Shown: positions 19,703-26,571, counted from the stretch's first letter. The stretch is 64,000 nt of DNA from a virus (IMGVR_UViG_3300008120_005720:22086-86085); one strand, 5' to 3'. Translations and numbers: made by a program. The notes: generated by a model from the letters alone, not told the origin.

Positions 19703-20524
19703 ATGAGTTATAGAGAACAAGATACAATATTATATGTTGATAACATTAGTGTTGGATATGAAGGGAAAACAATTCTTAAAGATGTTTCAATCATTGAGAA
19801 AAACATAGTAAGAGATGGTCACGCATCTACTGGCCAAACAATTGCTGTGTTAGGTCGTTCTGGTAGAGGTAAATCTACTTTGTTCAGAGCGTTGACTGGA
19901 TTGGTTAAACCAATGTCTGGTCAGATTTTGATTAGTGACATGAGTACTGAAGTTGCAGACGATGCTAAAGTGTTAGCTGAGGGTGATGTAGGGTTTGTGG
20001 ACCAAAAATACACGTTGTTTAGACATAAAACAGTGTATCAAATTTGTCAATATGCTTTGAGAAAAAGCAAAGCAACAAAGGAAGAAAAAGATAAGTTGAT
20101 TACTGAGTTTTTGACTGAATGGGGTTTGTTAGAACATAAAGATAAATACTCATGTGAATTATCTGGTGGTCAAAGACAAAGAACAGCAATCATTGAGCAA
20201 ATGTTATCATCTAAACACTTTATGATTTTGGATGAACCATTCTCTGGATTAGATGTTGGGAACATTGAAAAAGTAAAAACATCATTTCAAAAGATTTTGG
20301 ATGCTGATGAATATAATACAATCATATTCTCAACACATGATATCAGATTGGCCGCTGAATTAGCTGACAGTATTTATATTATTGGTAACCCAGAAGGAGT
20401 GACTGATTATTCAACCATATTGAAACACTATGACTTAAAGAAAATGGGCTTAGCGTGGACAAAATATGGTGATGGACATAGAAAATTAGTTGCAGACATA
20501 AAAGAAATTTTATTAAAATCTTAA
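19703..20524 (+). CDS. ABC transporter ATP-binding protein
   Basis: 273 residues. Walker A GRSGRGKST near residue 50, Q loop VDQKYTLFRH, signature LSGGQRQR near 152, Walker B MILDEPFSGLD and H loop STHD. All catalytic residues are present, so it is probably an active ATPase of the SsuB/TauB/NrtD class. Partner of the permease at 18656. Confidence 0.93.
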   Translation: MSYREQDTILYVDNISVGYEGKTILKDVSIIEKNIVRDGHASTGQTIAVLGRSGRGKSTLFRALTGLVKPMSGQILISDMSTEVADDAKVLAEGDVGFVDQKYTLFRHKTVYQICQYALRKSKATKEEKDKLITEFLTEWGLLEHKDKYSCELSGGQRQRTAIIEQMLSSKHFMILDEPFSGLDVGNIEKVKTSFQKILDADEYNTIIFSTHDIRLAAELADSIYIIGNPEGVTDYSTILKHYDLKKMGLAWTKYGDGHRKLVADIKEILLKS

Positions 20525-20526
20525 CA

Positions 20527-20763
20527 ATGAAAAAATTTATTGGTTTTATATTTTACAGACGATTACCAAAAAGATTAAATTTGGAATTGCAATTATTAGC
20601 GCCAATAAGGTCGTTTAAAGATGGTATAACATTTTTTGATTTAAAAATAAATTTTGATAGATGGAAATCTGAACATACACCAGCGTTTCAATTTGAATTA
20701 ACAATATTAAACTTATATAATCATATATGGGTTTATCAAAATAACTTTGAAGAGGAATGGTAA
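20527..20763 (+). CDS. hypothetical protein (78 aa)
   Basis: Starts 2 bp after the ATPase stop and overlaps the next gene by 7 bp. MKKFIGFIFYRRLPKRL then LELQLLAPIRSF and DLKINFDRWKSEH, ending NNFEEEW. A beta-rich small protein with an aromatic N-terminus; no family recognised. Confidence 0.5.
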   Translation: MKKFIGFIFYRRLPKRLNLELQLLAPIRSFKDGITFFDLKINFDRWKSEHTPAFQFELTILNLYNHIWVYQNNFEEEW

Positions 20764-21077
20764 TAGTAAGTGATAGATTTTTAAGGTTTTTGACATTCTT
20801 TTTAGGTGGAGGTCAATTACCATCAGCAATGGCGTTCTTTCCTTTTGTTATTCTTAATAGCAAAGTGAAAGCAACGCCAGAGTTGATAAATCATGAAAGA
20901 ATTCACCTAAGACAACAATTGGAAATGTTAATAATCCCTTTTTATATATGGTACTTGATTGAATATTATACTAAAGGTTATTATAACGTTTCTTTTGAAA
21001 AAGAAGCATATGATAATGATAATAACTTGAATTATCTAAAAAATAGACGTATATTTAATTTTATTAGATATTTATAA
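20757..21077 (+). CDS. small membrane-associated protein with HExxH-like motif (host-like)
   Basis: 106 residues. Hydrophobic N-terminal third (LRFLTFFLGGGQLPSAMAFF), then NHERIHLRQQLEMLIIPFYI, a HExxH variant in which both His and the Glu are kept, followed by SFEKEAY with a possible third metal ligand. I know this layout from conserved small proteins of Bacteroidetes chromosomes, so lateral acquisition is likely. Protease activity is unproven. Confidence 0.6.
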   Translation: MVIVSDRFLRFLTFFLGGGQLPSAMAFFPFVILNSKVKATPELINHERIHLRQQLEMLIIPFYIWYLIEYYTKGYYNVSFEKEAYDNDNNLNYLKNRRIFNFIRYL

Positions 21078-21096
21078 TAAAGACTTAGTTCATAAG

Positions 21097-21131
21097 AACA
21101 ACTTTTAAGTAGAGTTAAGGTTGTTGTTTTT
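21097..21131 (+). terminator. intrinsic terminator
   Basis: AACAAC (21097-21102) and GTTGTT (21120-21125) with an inner TTTTAA/TTAAGG helix, then a T run. Ends the ABC cluster transcript. Confidence 0.7.
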
Positions 21132-21150
21132 AAATAATAAAAAATGGATA

Positions 21151-21588
21151 GTGAATGTGATAGTAAGCAGAAAAGTACTGGGGACAATTTGTCTAATGAT
21201 AGCGACTTTTCTGAACCCCCTAGGGTTCGACATACTGGTTTTCAAACTGATGCAGTTAACCAACGATTATTGGAGTACAATGTACATTCTATATGGATTA
21301 GCATTTGTGTTCTTCTTATTGTCGCACTTATTTTTTAGATTAAAAAAAAGAGTTTTAGGTAATACATTTATAACGATTGCTTTATTTTTAAACCCACTGG
21401 GTTATGATGTTGTCGTTTATAGCATTACACTACTAACAAAAAATTATTGGATGACTATGGCAATTATGTATACGTTAGCGTTTGTTTTTTTTGGATTTTT
21501 TATGTACCTTTACAAAATAAATCCTATTAAACTTATTAGAGAAAAGATTATTGGGTTACATGAAAAATTTATTAAAAAAAAAAAGTAA
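21151..21588 (+). CDS. membrane protein with internal duplication
   Basis: About 145 residues from GTG 21151; the in-frame TTG at 21121 lies in the terminator and the ATG at 21144 is in another frame. Two repeats each contain FLNPLGFDILV/FLNPLGYDVVV, LT-YW-TM and LAFVFF, giving four hydrophobic segments, then a basic tail (KFIKKKK). Looks like a tandem-duplicated two-helix membrane module. Function unknown. The start is uncertain and a frameshift relative to ATG 21144 is possible. Confidence 0.55.
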   Translation: MNVIVSRKVLGTICLMIATFLNPLGFDILVFKLMQLTNDYWSTMYILYGLAFVFFLLSHLFFRLKKRVLGNTFITIALFLNPLGYDVVVYSITLLTKNYWMTMAIMYTLAFVFFGFFMYLYKINPIKLIREKIIGLHEKFIKKKK

Positions 21589-21589
21589 A

Positions 21590-22012
21590 ATGAAAACATT
21601 TGACGAATTATTCGAAGAGTTCTTTAATAAAAAGAATTCAGATGAATCTAAGAAGAAAAATAAAAAAGAGGAAAAACCTAAAAATGAAGGGTTTAGTGAT
21701 GAATTATCCAAATTAATCAAAGTGTTGTCTAACGCTAGACAAATAACTGATGATGATGAAAAATTCAAAATAGACACTGAATATGGTGAACCTACTAGAG
21801 TAGAGTATTATCATGAAGATGAATTATACTTTAAAAAGTCTATATGGGAAGTTGAAGACGGTGAAATTGTTAAGTTAGAAGTTTCAGACATGCCATTTGA
21901 ACTTGAAGACCCTAAGTCTTTGGAAGAATTATTAGAAGAAGCGATTCAAGCTGAAGAATACGAAAAAGCAGCTGAATTAAGGGATGAAATAAATAAAAAT
22001 AAAAAAAATTAA
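21590..22012 (+). CDS. UVR-motif protein (140 aa)
   Basis: Start ATG 21590. Lys/Glu-rich N-terminal half, then a beta region (TRVEYYHEDELYFKKSIWEV). The last ~30 residues are a UVR/UvrB-UvrC interaction helix pair (SLEELLEEAIQAEEYEKAAE, LRDEI). Such motifs also occur in McsA-type adaptor proteins. Probably binds a partner protein; which one is unknown. Confidence 0.7.
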   Translation: MKTFDELFEEFFNKKNSDESKKKNKKEEKPKNEGFSDELSKLIKVLSNARQITDDDEKFKIDTEYGEPTRVEYYHEDELYFKKSIWEVEDGEIVKLEVSDMPFELEDPKSLEELLEEAIQAEEYEKAAELRDEINKNKKN

Positions 22013-22029
22013 AAAAAGTTTGAAAAAAA

Positions 22030-22061
22030 CTTGACAAATGTAAAAATAGTTCGTACATTTG
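22030..22061 (+). promoter_or_regulatory. Bacteroidetes-type promoter
   Basis: CTTG (22030-22033), 20 bp, TACATTTG (22054-22061). Heads the attenuator unit that precedes the second tRNA array. Confidence 0.8.
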
Positions 22062-22112
22062 TAGTATAAATTTAAACTTTTTAAAAAAACCATATATTTA
22101 ATATAAAAGAAA

Positions 22113-22214
22113 ATGAAAACAACTTATATGACATATCAACCGAAACAGTATACGAAAGGCGGACAACCGCAATCGACTGGGCGTGTCATGTTGTTTGACT
22201 TGACTACATTATAA
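22113..22214 (+). CDS. leader-type peptide (33 aa)
   Basis: MKTTYMTYQPKQYTKGGQ... Its DNA contains ACTGGGC (22176-22182), complementary to GCCCAGT of the terminator downstream, so ribosome position could influence termination. Starts MKT like the ORFs at 3744 and 24286. Confidence 0.4.
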   Translation: MKTTYMTYQPKQYTKGGQPQSTGRVMLFDLTTL

Positions 22215-22270
22215 GAAATATAAAAACACTTATAAGGCCCAGTTCAGAGAAATCTAGACTGGGTTTTTTT
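22176..22270 (+). promoter_or_regulatory. transcription attenuator (antiterminator + terminator)
   Basis: Terminator CCCAGT (22238-22243) with ACTGGG (22258-22263), then T7. Alternative helix ACTGGGC (22176-22182) with GCCCAGT (22237-22243). Same logic as the unit at 5949, different sequence. Confidence 0.6.
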
Positions 22271-22333
22271 GTTTATGGCACCTATGCCACCCAATTAATA
22301 GGAACGTTATTTGACATGTTGGTTTAAAAATAT

Positions 22334-22406
22334 CTAGATGTGGGAAAGTTGGTATTCCGCTGCGTTTGGGACGCAGAGACCGCAAGTTCGAACCTTGCCA
22401 TTTAGA
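22334..22406 (+). tRNA. tRNA-Pro (TGG), copy 2
   Basis: Acceptor CTAGATG/CATTTAG (C1-G72, A73), anticodon stem CTGCG/CGCAG with loop TTTGGGA (TGG, G37). Uninterrupted, unlike the copy at 10526. Confidence 0.92.
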
Positions 22407-22413
22407 CACATAA

Positions 22414-22487
22414 CGAGTAGTATAGGAGTGGTTTATCTAGCGGCATTTGGAATGCCGAGCACGTTGGTTCGAATCCAACCTATTCGA
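22414..22487 (+). tRNA. tRNA-Pro (TGG), copy 3
   Basis: Acceptor CGAGTAG/CTATTCG (C1-G72, A73), D stem TAGG/TCTA, anticodon stem CGGCA/TGCCG with loop TTTGGAA (TGG, A37). Confidence 0.88.
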
Positions 22488-22502
22488 CACGAGAGACTGT
22501 TA

Positions 22503-22549
22503 CTAATTCATAGGGTGCCATATGGTGAAGCCCCACTGCATAGAATTAG
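22503..22549 (+). other. spacer hairpin between tRNAs
   Basis: CTAATTC (22503-22509) pairs with GAATTAG (22543-22549), enclosing a palindromic CCATATGG. Lies 5 nt before tRNA-Gln. Confidence 0.4.
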
Positions 22550-22554
22550 ACTAT

Positions 22555-22628
22555 TTTCCGATAGACAAACTGGCAAAGTCACTCCCCTTTGAAGGGAGAA
22601 TTTGGGGGTTCGAAGCCCTCTCGGAAAT
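22555..22628 (+). tRNA. tRNA-Gln (TTG)
   Basis: Acceptor TTTCCGA/TCGGAAA, anticodon stem CTCCC/GGGAG with loop CTTTGAA (TTG). T1-A72 is typical of Gln. Confidence 0.92.
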
Positions 22629-22656
22629 CAAAAGTGAATTTTTTTCACAAAAAAAA

Positions 22657-22688
22657 CTTGCATATGTAAAAAATAGTTTGTACATTTG
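22657..22688 (+). promoter_or_regulatory. Bacteroidetes-type promoter
   Basis: CTTG (22657-22660), 20 bp, TACATTTG (22681-22688). The predicted transcript starts just before the intron-like element at 22703. Confidence 0.8.
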
Positions 22689-22702
22689 CAATATAATAAT
22701 AA

Positions 22703-22767
22703 AAGATAGTTTCAGCAAATTACCAAACATCAAACTTTTATTTTGACACGTAACATACTATCTTGTT
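22703..22767 (+). other. intron-like element without tRNA exons
   Basis: AAGATAGT (22703-22710) followed by TTCAGCAA, 38 nt, then ACTATCTT (22757-22764) and GTT. Same order as in the permuted tRNA genes (3' half first), with an 8-bp perfect helix, but only AT-rich sequence between. Located at the very 5' end of a promoter-driven transcript. Confidence 0.6.
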
Positions 22768-22771
22768 ATTT

Positions 22772-22853
22772 GGGAGCACGCCAGAGTTGGAGAGCTGGGG
22801 CAGACTGTAAATCTGTTGTTAACGCTGAGTAGGTTCGAATCCTACTGCTCTCA
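22772..22853 (+). tRNA. tRNA-Tyr (GTA), uninterrupted
   Basis: Class II: acceptor GGGAGCA/TGCTCTC, anticodon stem GCAGA/TCTGT with loop CTGTAAA, long variable arm, T arm GTAGG/CCTAC. Confidence 0.92.
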
Positions 22854-22921
22854 CTCGCTATGAGACCGTTTAGAATTTTATCGACTTAGTAGTTATTAAG
22901 TAACGTAATAAATTCATTTTT

Positions 22922-22994
22922 GCCTTTATAGCACAGCTGGTAGTGCACTTCACTTGTAATGAAGGGGTCGTTGGTTCGAATCCGACTAAAGGCT
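22922..22994 (+). tRNA. tRNA-Thr (TGT)
   Basis: Acceptor GCCTTTA/TAAAGGC, anticodon stem CTTCA/TGAAG with loop CTTGTAA (TGT). Confidence 0.94.
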
Positions 22995-23039
22995 CAAGGT
23001 TAACTAGGGTCGAGCCATATTTTGCCACGGTTAACATTA

Positions 23040-23078
23040 GAAGAATGAACCTAGAGATGGCCGTGACTGTCATTCTTC
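23040..23078 (+). other. spacer hairpin before tRNA-Gly
   Basis: GAAGAATGA (23040-23048) pairs perfectly with TCATTCTTC (23070-23078), 8 nt before tRNA-Gly. Confidence 0.45.
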
Positions 23079-23085
23079 AAAATTT

Positions 23086-23159
23086 GCGGATATCGTATAA
23101 TGGTTTTATTATACTAGCCTTCCAAGCCTGGGATTTCAGTTCGATTCTGAATATCCGCT
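23086..23159 (+). tRNA. tRNA-Gly (TCC)
   Basis: Acceptor GCGGATA/TATCCGC, loop CTTCCAA (TCC). The D loop is enlarged and the anticodon stem CTAGC/GCCTG has mismatches, so it may be partly decayed. Confidence 0.8.
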
Positions 23160-23176
23160 CAAAAAGAGGAACAACA

Positions 23177-23214
23177 AGTGTGGGTGCCTCAAGGGACAGC
23201 TGCCCTACCACACT
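23177..23214 (+). other. spacer hairpin between tRNA-Gly genes
   Basis: AGTGTGG (23177-23183) pairs with CCACACT (23208-23214), with inner AGGG/CCCT. Ends 4 nt before the next tRNA. Confidence 0.45.
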
Positions 23215-23218
23215 CTAT

Positions 23219-23290
23219 GCAGATGTCGTATAATGGCTATTACGGGGCCTTGCCAAGGCTCGGATGGGTGTTCGATTCACCTCATCTGCT
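23219..23290 (+). tRNA. tRNA-Gly (GCC)
   Basis: Acceptor GCAGATG/CATCTGC, anticodon stem GGGCC/GGCTC with loop TTGCCAA (GCC). Confidence 0.92.
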
Positions 23291-23351
23291 CCGAGACCGT
23301 TTTTTGTACTTTTTACGTTTTAGCACATATTTATATTAAAAGAATATAATT

Positions 23352-24023
23352 ATGGCGAGGAAAGAAAAAAAGTATCATTTTATATATAAAACTACTAATA
23401 TATTAAGTGGTAGATATTATATAGGAATGCATAGTACCGATAGTCTAGATGATGGATATTTAGGTAGTGGGAATAGATTGAGGTTAGCTATTAGAAAACA
23501 TGGCAAATCAAATTTCAAGCGAGAAATTTTAGAATTTTGTGAAACTAGAGCCGATTTGAAAAAAAGAGAAAAAGAAATCGTTACTTTAGATGAAATAGCA
23601 AAAGATGAGTGTATGAATTTAGTTGTTGGTGGTGAAGGAGGGTTTATATCCGAAGACGGTGTAAAGTTAGGTAGGGTTAAATGTGATGAAAAACTAAAAG
23701 AAAAGTATGGTGAAAAATTTAAAATTGTAATTATTAAAAATTACCATTCAAATTTAACTGAAGAAGAAAAGTTGATTAGAGGTAAGAATATTAGTAATGG
23801 TCAAAAACATTCTGGTTTTGATTTTGGTTCACCATTTAGAGGTAAAAATCATTCTGACCAAACTAAAAAGAAAATGTCTGAATCATCTAAAGGTAAAGGT
23901 ATTGGTGAATCAAACAGTCAATATGGTACATGTTGGATAACTAAGGATGGTTCTAATAAGAAGATTAAGAAAGAAGAGTTAGACACATACCTAAACGAAG
24001 GTTGGGTTAAAGGAAGAAAATAA
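23352..24023 (+). CDS. GIY-YIG homing endonuclease (Seg-like), paralogue of 10700
   Basis: 223 residues. GIY-YIG core FIYKTTNILSGRYYIGMHST, GYLGSGNRLR, central helices, NUMOD3-like GKNHSDQTKKKMSESSKGKG and a C-terminal ESNSQYGTCWITKDGSNKK nearly identical to the protein at 10700. Located between tRNA-Gly and an interrupted tRNA-Tyr. Upstream ATATTTATA. Confidence 0.9.
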   Translation: MARKEKKYHFIYKTTNILSGRYYIGMHSTDSLDDGYLGSGNRLRLAIRKHGKSNFKREILEFCETRADLKKREKEIVTLDEIAKDECMNLVVGGEGGFISEDGVKLGRVKCDEKLKEKYGEKFKIVIIKNYHSNLTEEEKLIRGKNISNGQKHSGFDFGSPFRGKNHSDQTKKKMSESSKGKGIGESNSQYGTCWITKDGSNKKIKKEELDTYLNEGWVKGRK

Positions 24024-24120
24024 AAATATACTGGTTTTTGACACCGTTTTACCGTTAGGGCCCATCGTGAGGTTAACAGAATACAAAGTGGTGTGACAGA
24101 TGTGGAGAGACACATATTAT

Positions 24121-24247
24121 GGGGGTGTTGAAATGTTAGATAAATCACATTCTGCCTTTTAGATTAAAGAATGTTTGCAGCAAAATCAAAATTATTCACG
24201 CAAACTGTAAATTTGATAAAACGTTGGTGCAATTCCAGCCGCCCCCA
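24121..24247 (+). tRNA. interrupted tRNA-Tyr (GTA) carrying the intron-like element
   Basis: Acceptor GGGGGTG/CGCCCCC, T arm GTTGG/CCAGC with T loop TGCAATT, and anticodon arm CAAA-CTGTAAA-TTTG are recognisable. Between D arm and anticodon arm lies an insertion of about 51 nt with ACATTC/GAATGT (24147-24152 with 24169-24174) and TTGCAGCAA, the element of 10562 with a compensated stem. TCAC occurs at both borders. Exact junctions uncertain; variable arm short for Tyr. Confidence 0.6.
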
Positions 24248-24285
24248 CTAAAATAAAATTATAAAAACATTAAAAAATAGAAACT

Positions 24286-24327
24286 ATGAAAACATTTATC
24301 AACATTAAGCGAAAGATTAAACGATAA
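24286..24327 (+). CDS. possible 13-aa leader ORF
   Basis: MKTFINIKRKIKR then stop, followed by hairpin CACTCG/CGAGTG (24330-24354) and tRNA-Lys. Similar placement and MKT start as the leaders at 3744 and 22113, but no terminator. May not be translated. Confidence 0.25.
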   Translation: MKTFINIKRKIKR

Positions 24328-24370
24328 AGCACTCGGCCAAGCTGGTTACGAGTGTTAATGGAAAGATTAC

Positions 24371-24444
24371 GCCTTCGTAGCTCAGCTGGTTAGAGCACTC
24401 CACTTTTAATGGAGGGGTCATGGGTTCGAGTCCCATCGGGGGTA
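24371..24444 (+). tRNA. tRNA-Lys (TTT), copy 1
   Basis: Acceptor GCCTTCG/CGGGGGT with G-T pairs, anticodon stem CTCCA/TGGAG with loop CTTTTAA (TTT). Confidence 0.9.
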
Positions 24445-24468
24445 CAAATTCACCATAAGGTGACATTT

Positions 24469-24541
24469 GCGCTCGAAGCTCAAGTGGACGGGCTTTCCGC
24501 TTTTAACGGAAAGGTTACGGGTTCGAGGCCCGTGGGGCGCA
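24469..24541 (+). tRNA. tRNA-Lys (TTT), copy 2
   Basis: Acceptor GCGCTCG/GGGGCGC (last pair G-G), anticodon stem TTCCG/CGGAA with loop CTTTTAA (TTT), T arm ACGGG/CCCGT. A TCACC/GGTGA hairpin separates it from copy 1. Confidence 0.87.
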
Positions 24542-24565
24542 CAAGAATTAAACCAACATGTAATT

Positions 24566-24593
24566 ATGCACGATTTTTATCGTGCATTTTTTG
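24566..24593 (+). terminator. intrinsic terminator of second tRNA array
   Basis: ATGCACGAT (24566-24574) pairs with ATCGTGCAT (24579-24587), followed by T6. Its T run contains the TTTG of the next promoter. Confidence 0.88.
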
Positions 24594-24621
24594 TTTATAT
24601 CAATTTCTTTTTGTACATTTG
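24590..24621 (+). promoter_or_regulatory. Bacteroidetes-type promoter
   Basis: TTTG (24590-24593), 20 bp, TACATTTG (24614-24621); ATG of the next gene 4 bp later, so the message would be nearly leaderless. Confidence 0.75.
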
Positions 24622-24625
24622 CACT

Positions 24626-24859
24626 ATGAGTAGATTTAAAGAATGGACTGGAACATATAGTCATGTTGGTAATTACCTATTAGAAAAAGGCTATGCCAAC
24701 GATAAAAATATGTTTGGTGAAGCAAAGAAATTGATATATAAATTCACTGAATATTGTACTGATAATAAAGGTAGTTTTTCGGATAGATGCATGCATGTAA
24801 GAAAGAATTATAGCAAGTTTATCAATTGGGTTCACGCTTATAAAAAAGAAAACAAATGA
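24626..24859 (+). CDS. hypothetical protein (77 aa)
   Basis: Start ATG 24626; the longer ORF would run into tRNA-Lys. Basic helical protein (RFKEWTGTYSHVGNYLLEKG, KKLIYKFTEYCTDN). Stop overlaps the next ATG (ATGA). No family recognised. Confidence 0.55.
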   Translation: MSRFKEWTGTYSHVGNYLLEKGYANDKNMFGEAKKLIYKFTEYCTDNKGSFSDRCMHVRKNYSKFINWVHAYKKENK

Positions 24860-25224
24860 AAAAGGAAAAATACGCAAGATTAGTTGAGTTGATTGGCAAA
24901 GAAAAAGCTGATGAAGTCAGAGAAAGTCATGCCAAATACGAAGAAGAAAAAAAAGCACAAGGAATCAAAGAACATAAGCGTTTAGAACGTATGGTTAATG
25001 CTATGATACCTAAAAAAGATTTGATTGGTGGTGAATATTATAATGGTCATAGATGGAGAGGTAAACATGTTGCTATGTGGGACGCTGAAAAGAAAATGTT
25101 TTTAACTATCAACTATACAATGGGTGGTTTTTATGTGGAAGAATTAAATCATTTTGAAGATGTGGCTGAAACTAGAATTGATGGGTTTATACCATTTGAA
25201 ATTATAAATAAATTTGAAATATGA
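24856..25224 (+). CDS. hypothetical protein (122 aa)
   Basis: N-terminal charged helix (KKEKYARLVELIGKEKADEV), then a beta-rich part (GGEYYNGHRWRGKHVAMWD, MFLTINYTMGGFYVEELNH). ATGA overlaps on both sides show tight coupling in a three-gene operon from promoter 24590. Unknown function. Confidence 0.55.
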   Translation: MKKEKYARLVELIGKEKADEVRESHAKYEEEKKAQGIKEHKRLERMVNAMIPKKDLIGGEYYNGHRWRGKHVAMWDAEKKMFLTINYTMGGFYVEELNHFEDVAETRIDGFIPFEIINKFEI

Positions 25225-25553
25225 AGAATAGTGAAAAACAATTAATTAAAACGTTAGCTAATGAATTAAGTAAATCAACAAGAACTGATTGGACTACTGG
25301 TGATTTATCAATATGGTCATCATGGGCTAAGAAAATGAGAGATACTATAACGACATCTGTTGGTGTGTTAAACACTATGGTTGATAACAAAGATGATGTT
25401 GAACCAGAAAACTCTCATTTAAATTTAGAAATAGATACAAAACATATCACTGAAAGATTCAATAAAATTGTTGATGAAATGACAAAAGAAGAGTTTTTAG
25501 AATGGTTTGATAGACGATTAGAATTAAAAATTAAATTATCAGATGTAAAATAA
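25221..25553 (+). CDS. hypothetical protein (110 aa)
   Basis: Helical, starting MKNSEKQLIKTLANEL, with a C-terminal charged helix. Last gene of the operon; followed by a bidirectional terminator. No family recognised. Confidence 0.55.
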   Translation: MKNSEKQLIKTLANELSKSTRTDWTTGDLSIWSSWAKKMRDTITTSVGVLNTMVDNKDDVEPENSHLNLEIDTKHITERFNKIVDEMTKEEFLEWFDRRLELKIKLSDVK

Positions 25554-25555
25554 AA

Positions 25556-25583
25556 AAAGAGGGTATTTAACCCTCTTTTTTTT
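25556..25583. terminator. bidirectional intrinsic terminator
   Basis: GAGGGT (25559-25564) with ACCCTC (25570-25575), A-rich on the left and T8 on the right, placed between convergent genes. Confidence 0.85.
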
Positions 25584-25722
25584 ACCCTTGACCTACGCTT
25601 TTCTTTTTATAGTTCTTAGCATTTTTAGATACTGAAGTTTTACATTTAGAATGAACTCCTGGTCTTTTCTTTTTACCTTTACTAATTTTAGTAGAAGATA
25701 CTGTTTTAACTGCTTTTGCCAT
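25582..25722 (-). CDS. small very basic protein (46 aa)
   Basis: Leftward ORF MAKAVKTVSSTKISKGKKKR... with GVHSKCKTSVSKNAKNYKKK and C-terminal VGQG. I recall similar small basic proteins ending HxKTKxS...KNYKKxxxGQG from other phages. Likely nucleic-acid binding or virion-packaged. One of few leftward genes here; TATTTATATATG lies upstream on its strand. Confidence 0.65.
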   Translation of the reverse strand: MAKAVKTVSSTKISKGKKKRPGVHSKCKTSVSKNAKNYKKKSVGQG

Positions 25723-25794
25723 AATATTAAGTTTTACATATATAAATACTTGATAAAGCCATTTTTTATTTGTATATTTAGTAAAAATTTTAAT

Positions 25795-26034
25795 ATGAAG
25801 AATTTAATAACAATTGATGTTGATACTGACAGAGAACAAGCAATTTTAATCGGTAAAGGTGCTGATATTCCATCACCGACAAATAAAGAGGAAGCACGTG
25901 AAATGATTATCAACGATATCAAATGTGTTTGTGAAACATTATGTATGTTAATTGATGTCGCTGACCAAAACAAATACGCATTAAAAGCTGAATTGATTAC
26001 TGAATCAATAAAACAATTAACAAAAATGCTTTAA
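25795..26034 (+). CDS. hypothetical protein (79 aa)
   Basis: Start ATG 25795 (MKNLITIDVDTDREQAILIG); the longer upstream reading frame is antisense to the basic protein. Mixed strand-helix, with CVCETLCMLIDVADQ in the middle. No family recognised. Confidence 0.55.
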   Translation: MKNLITIDVDTDREQAILIGKGADIPSPTNKEEAREMIINDIKCVCETLCMLIDVADQNKYALKAELITESIKQLTKML

Positions 26035-26061
26035 AATAACGTTTAAATAAAATAATATGGG

Positions 26062-26571
26062 ATGATTGAGATTGATATTACTGACGACCAAAGAAAAAGG
26101 GGTAAAGAACTTTATGAGTTCAATGTCTTGAAAGGCTCGGTAACTGAAGGAAAAGGTAATGAAGTTGGTGCGTTAGGTGAAATAATTGTTTGGGACCAAT
26201 TTAAAAAAATAACAAAATATGTTGGGTCATATGATTACGATATGATAATAAGAGGTAAAAAAGTTGACGTTAAAACAAAATTACAAAACTTTGAACCTAA
26301 ACCATATCATAGAGCTAACATCTTCGCTTACAATATAAGACAGAAATGTGATTACTATTGTTTCGTTGCTATTTTATCAGATTTATCAAAAGGTTGGATA
26401 ATTGGTTGGAAAGAAAAAGAGAAGTTTTTCAAAGAAGCGATATTTAAGAAAAAGGGCGAAGTAGATGACGCTGGAACAAACGAAGGTTGGGTTTTTAAAG
26501 GTGACTGCTACTGCTTAAATAATGACCAATTAGATAATAAGGTGAAAGAAAGGTCAAAAAATATTAATTAA
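26062..26571 (+). CDS. PD-(D/E)XK nuclease-like protein
   Basis: 169 residues. GALGEIIVWDQF near residue 35, then YDYDMIIRGKKVDVKTKLQN near 55-75: the E ... D ... (D/E)xK spacing of PD-(D/E)XK nucleases (D in YDYDM, DVK). Middle beta strands and C-terminal cysteines (GDCYCLN). Could be a DNA-recombination or restriction-type endonuclease. Catalytic assignment is by pattern. Confidence 0.65.
   Translation: MIEIDITDDQRKRGKELYEFNVLKGSVTEGKGNEVGALGEIIVWDQFKKITKYVGSYDYDMIIRGKKVDVKTKLQNFEPKPYHRANIFAYNIRQKCDYYCFVAILSDLSKGWIIGWKEKEKFFKEAIFKKKGEVDDAGTNEGWVFKGDCYCLNNDQLDNKVKERSKNIN

Noticed and set aside
21144-21338. 64-codon ORF starting at ATG 21144
   Set aside because: It overlaps the membrane-protein frame, ends at an arbitrary stop and its residues look random until a stretch that is an out-of-frame reading of the membrane gene. 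The internal repeats in the other frame are real.
22338-22746. ORFs across the second tRNA array (22338, 22522)
   Set aside because: They read through tRNA-Pro and tRNA-Gln genes and have no protein-like composition.
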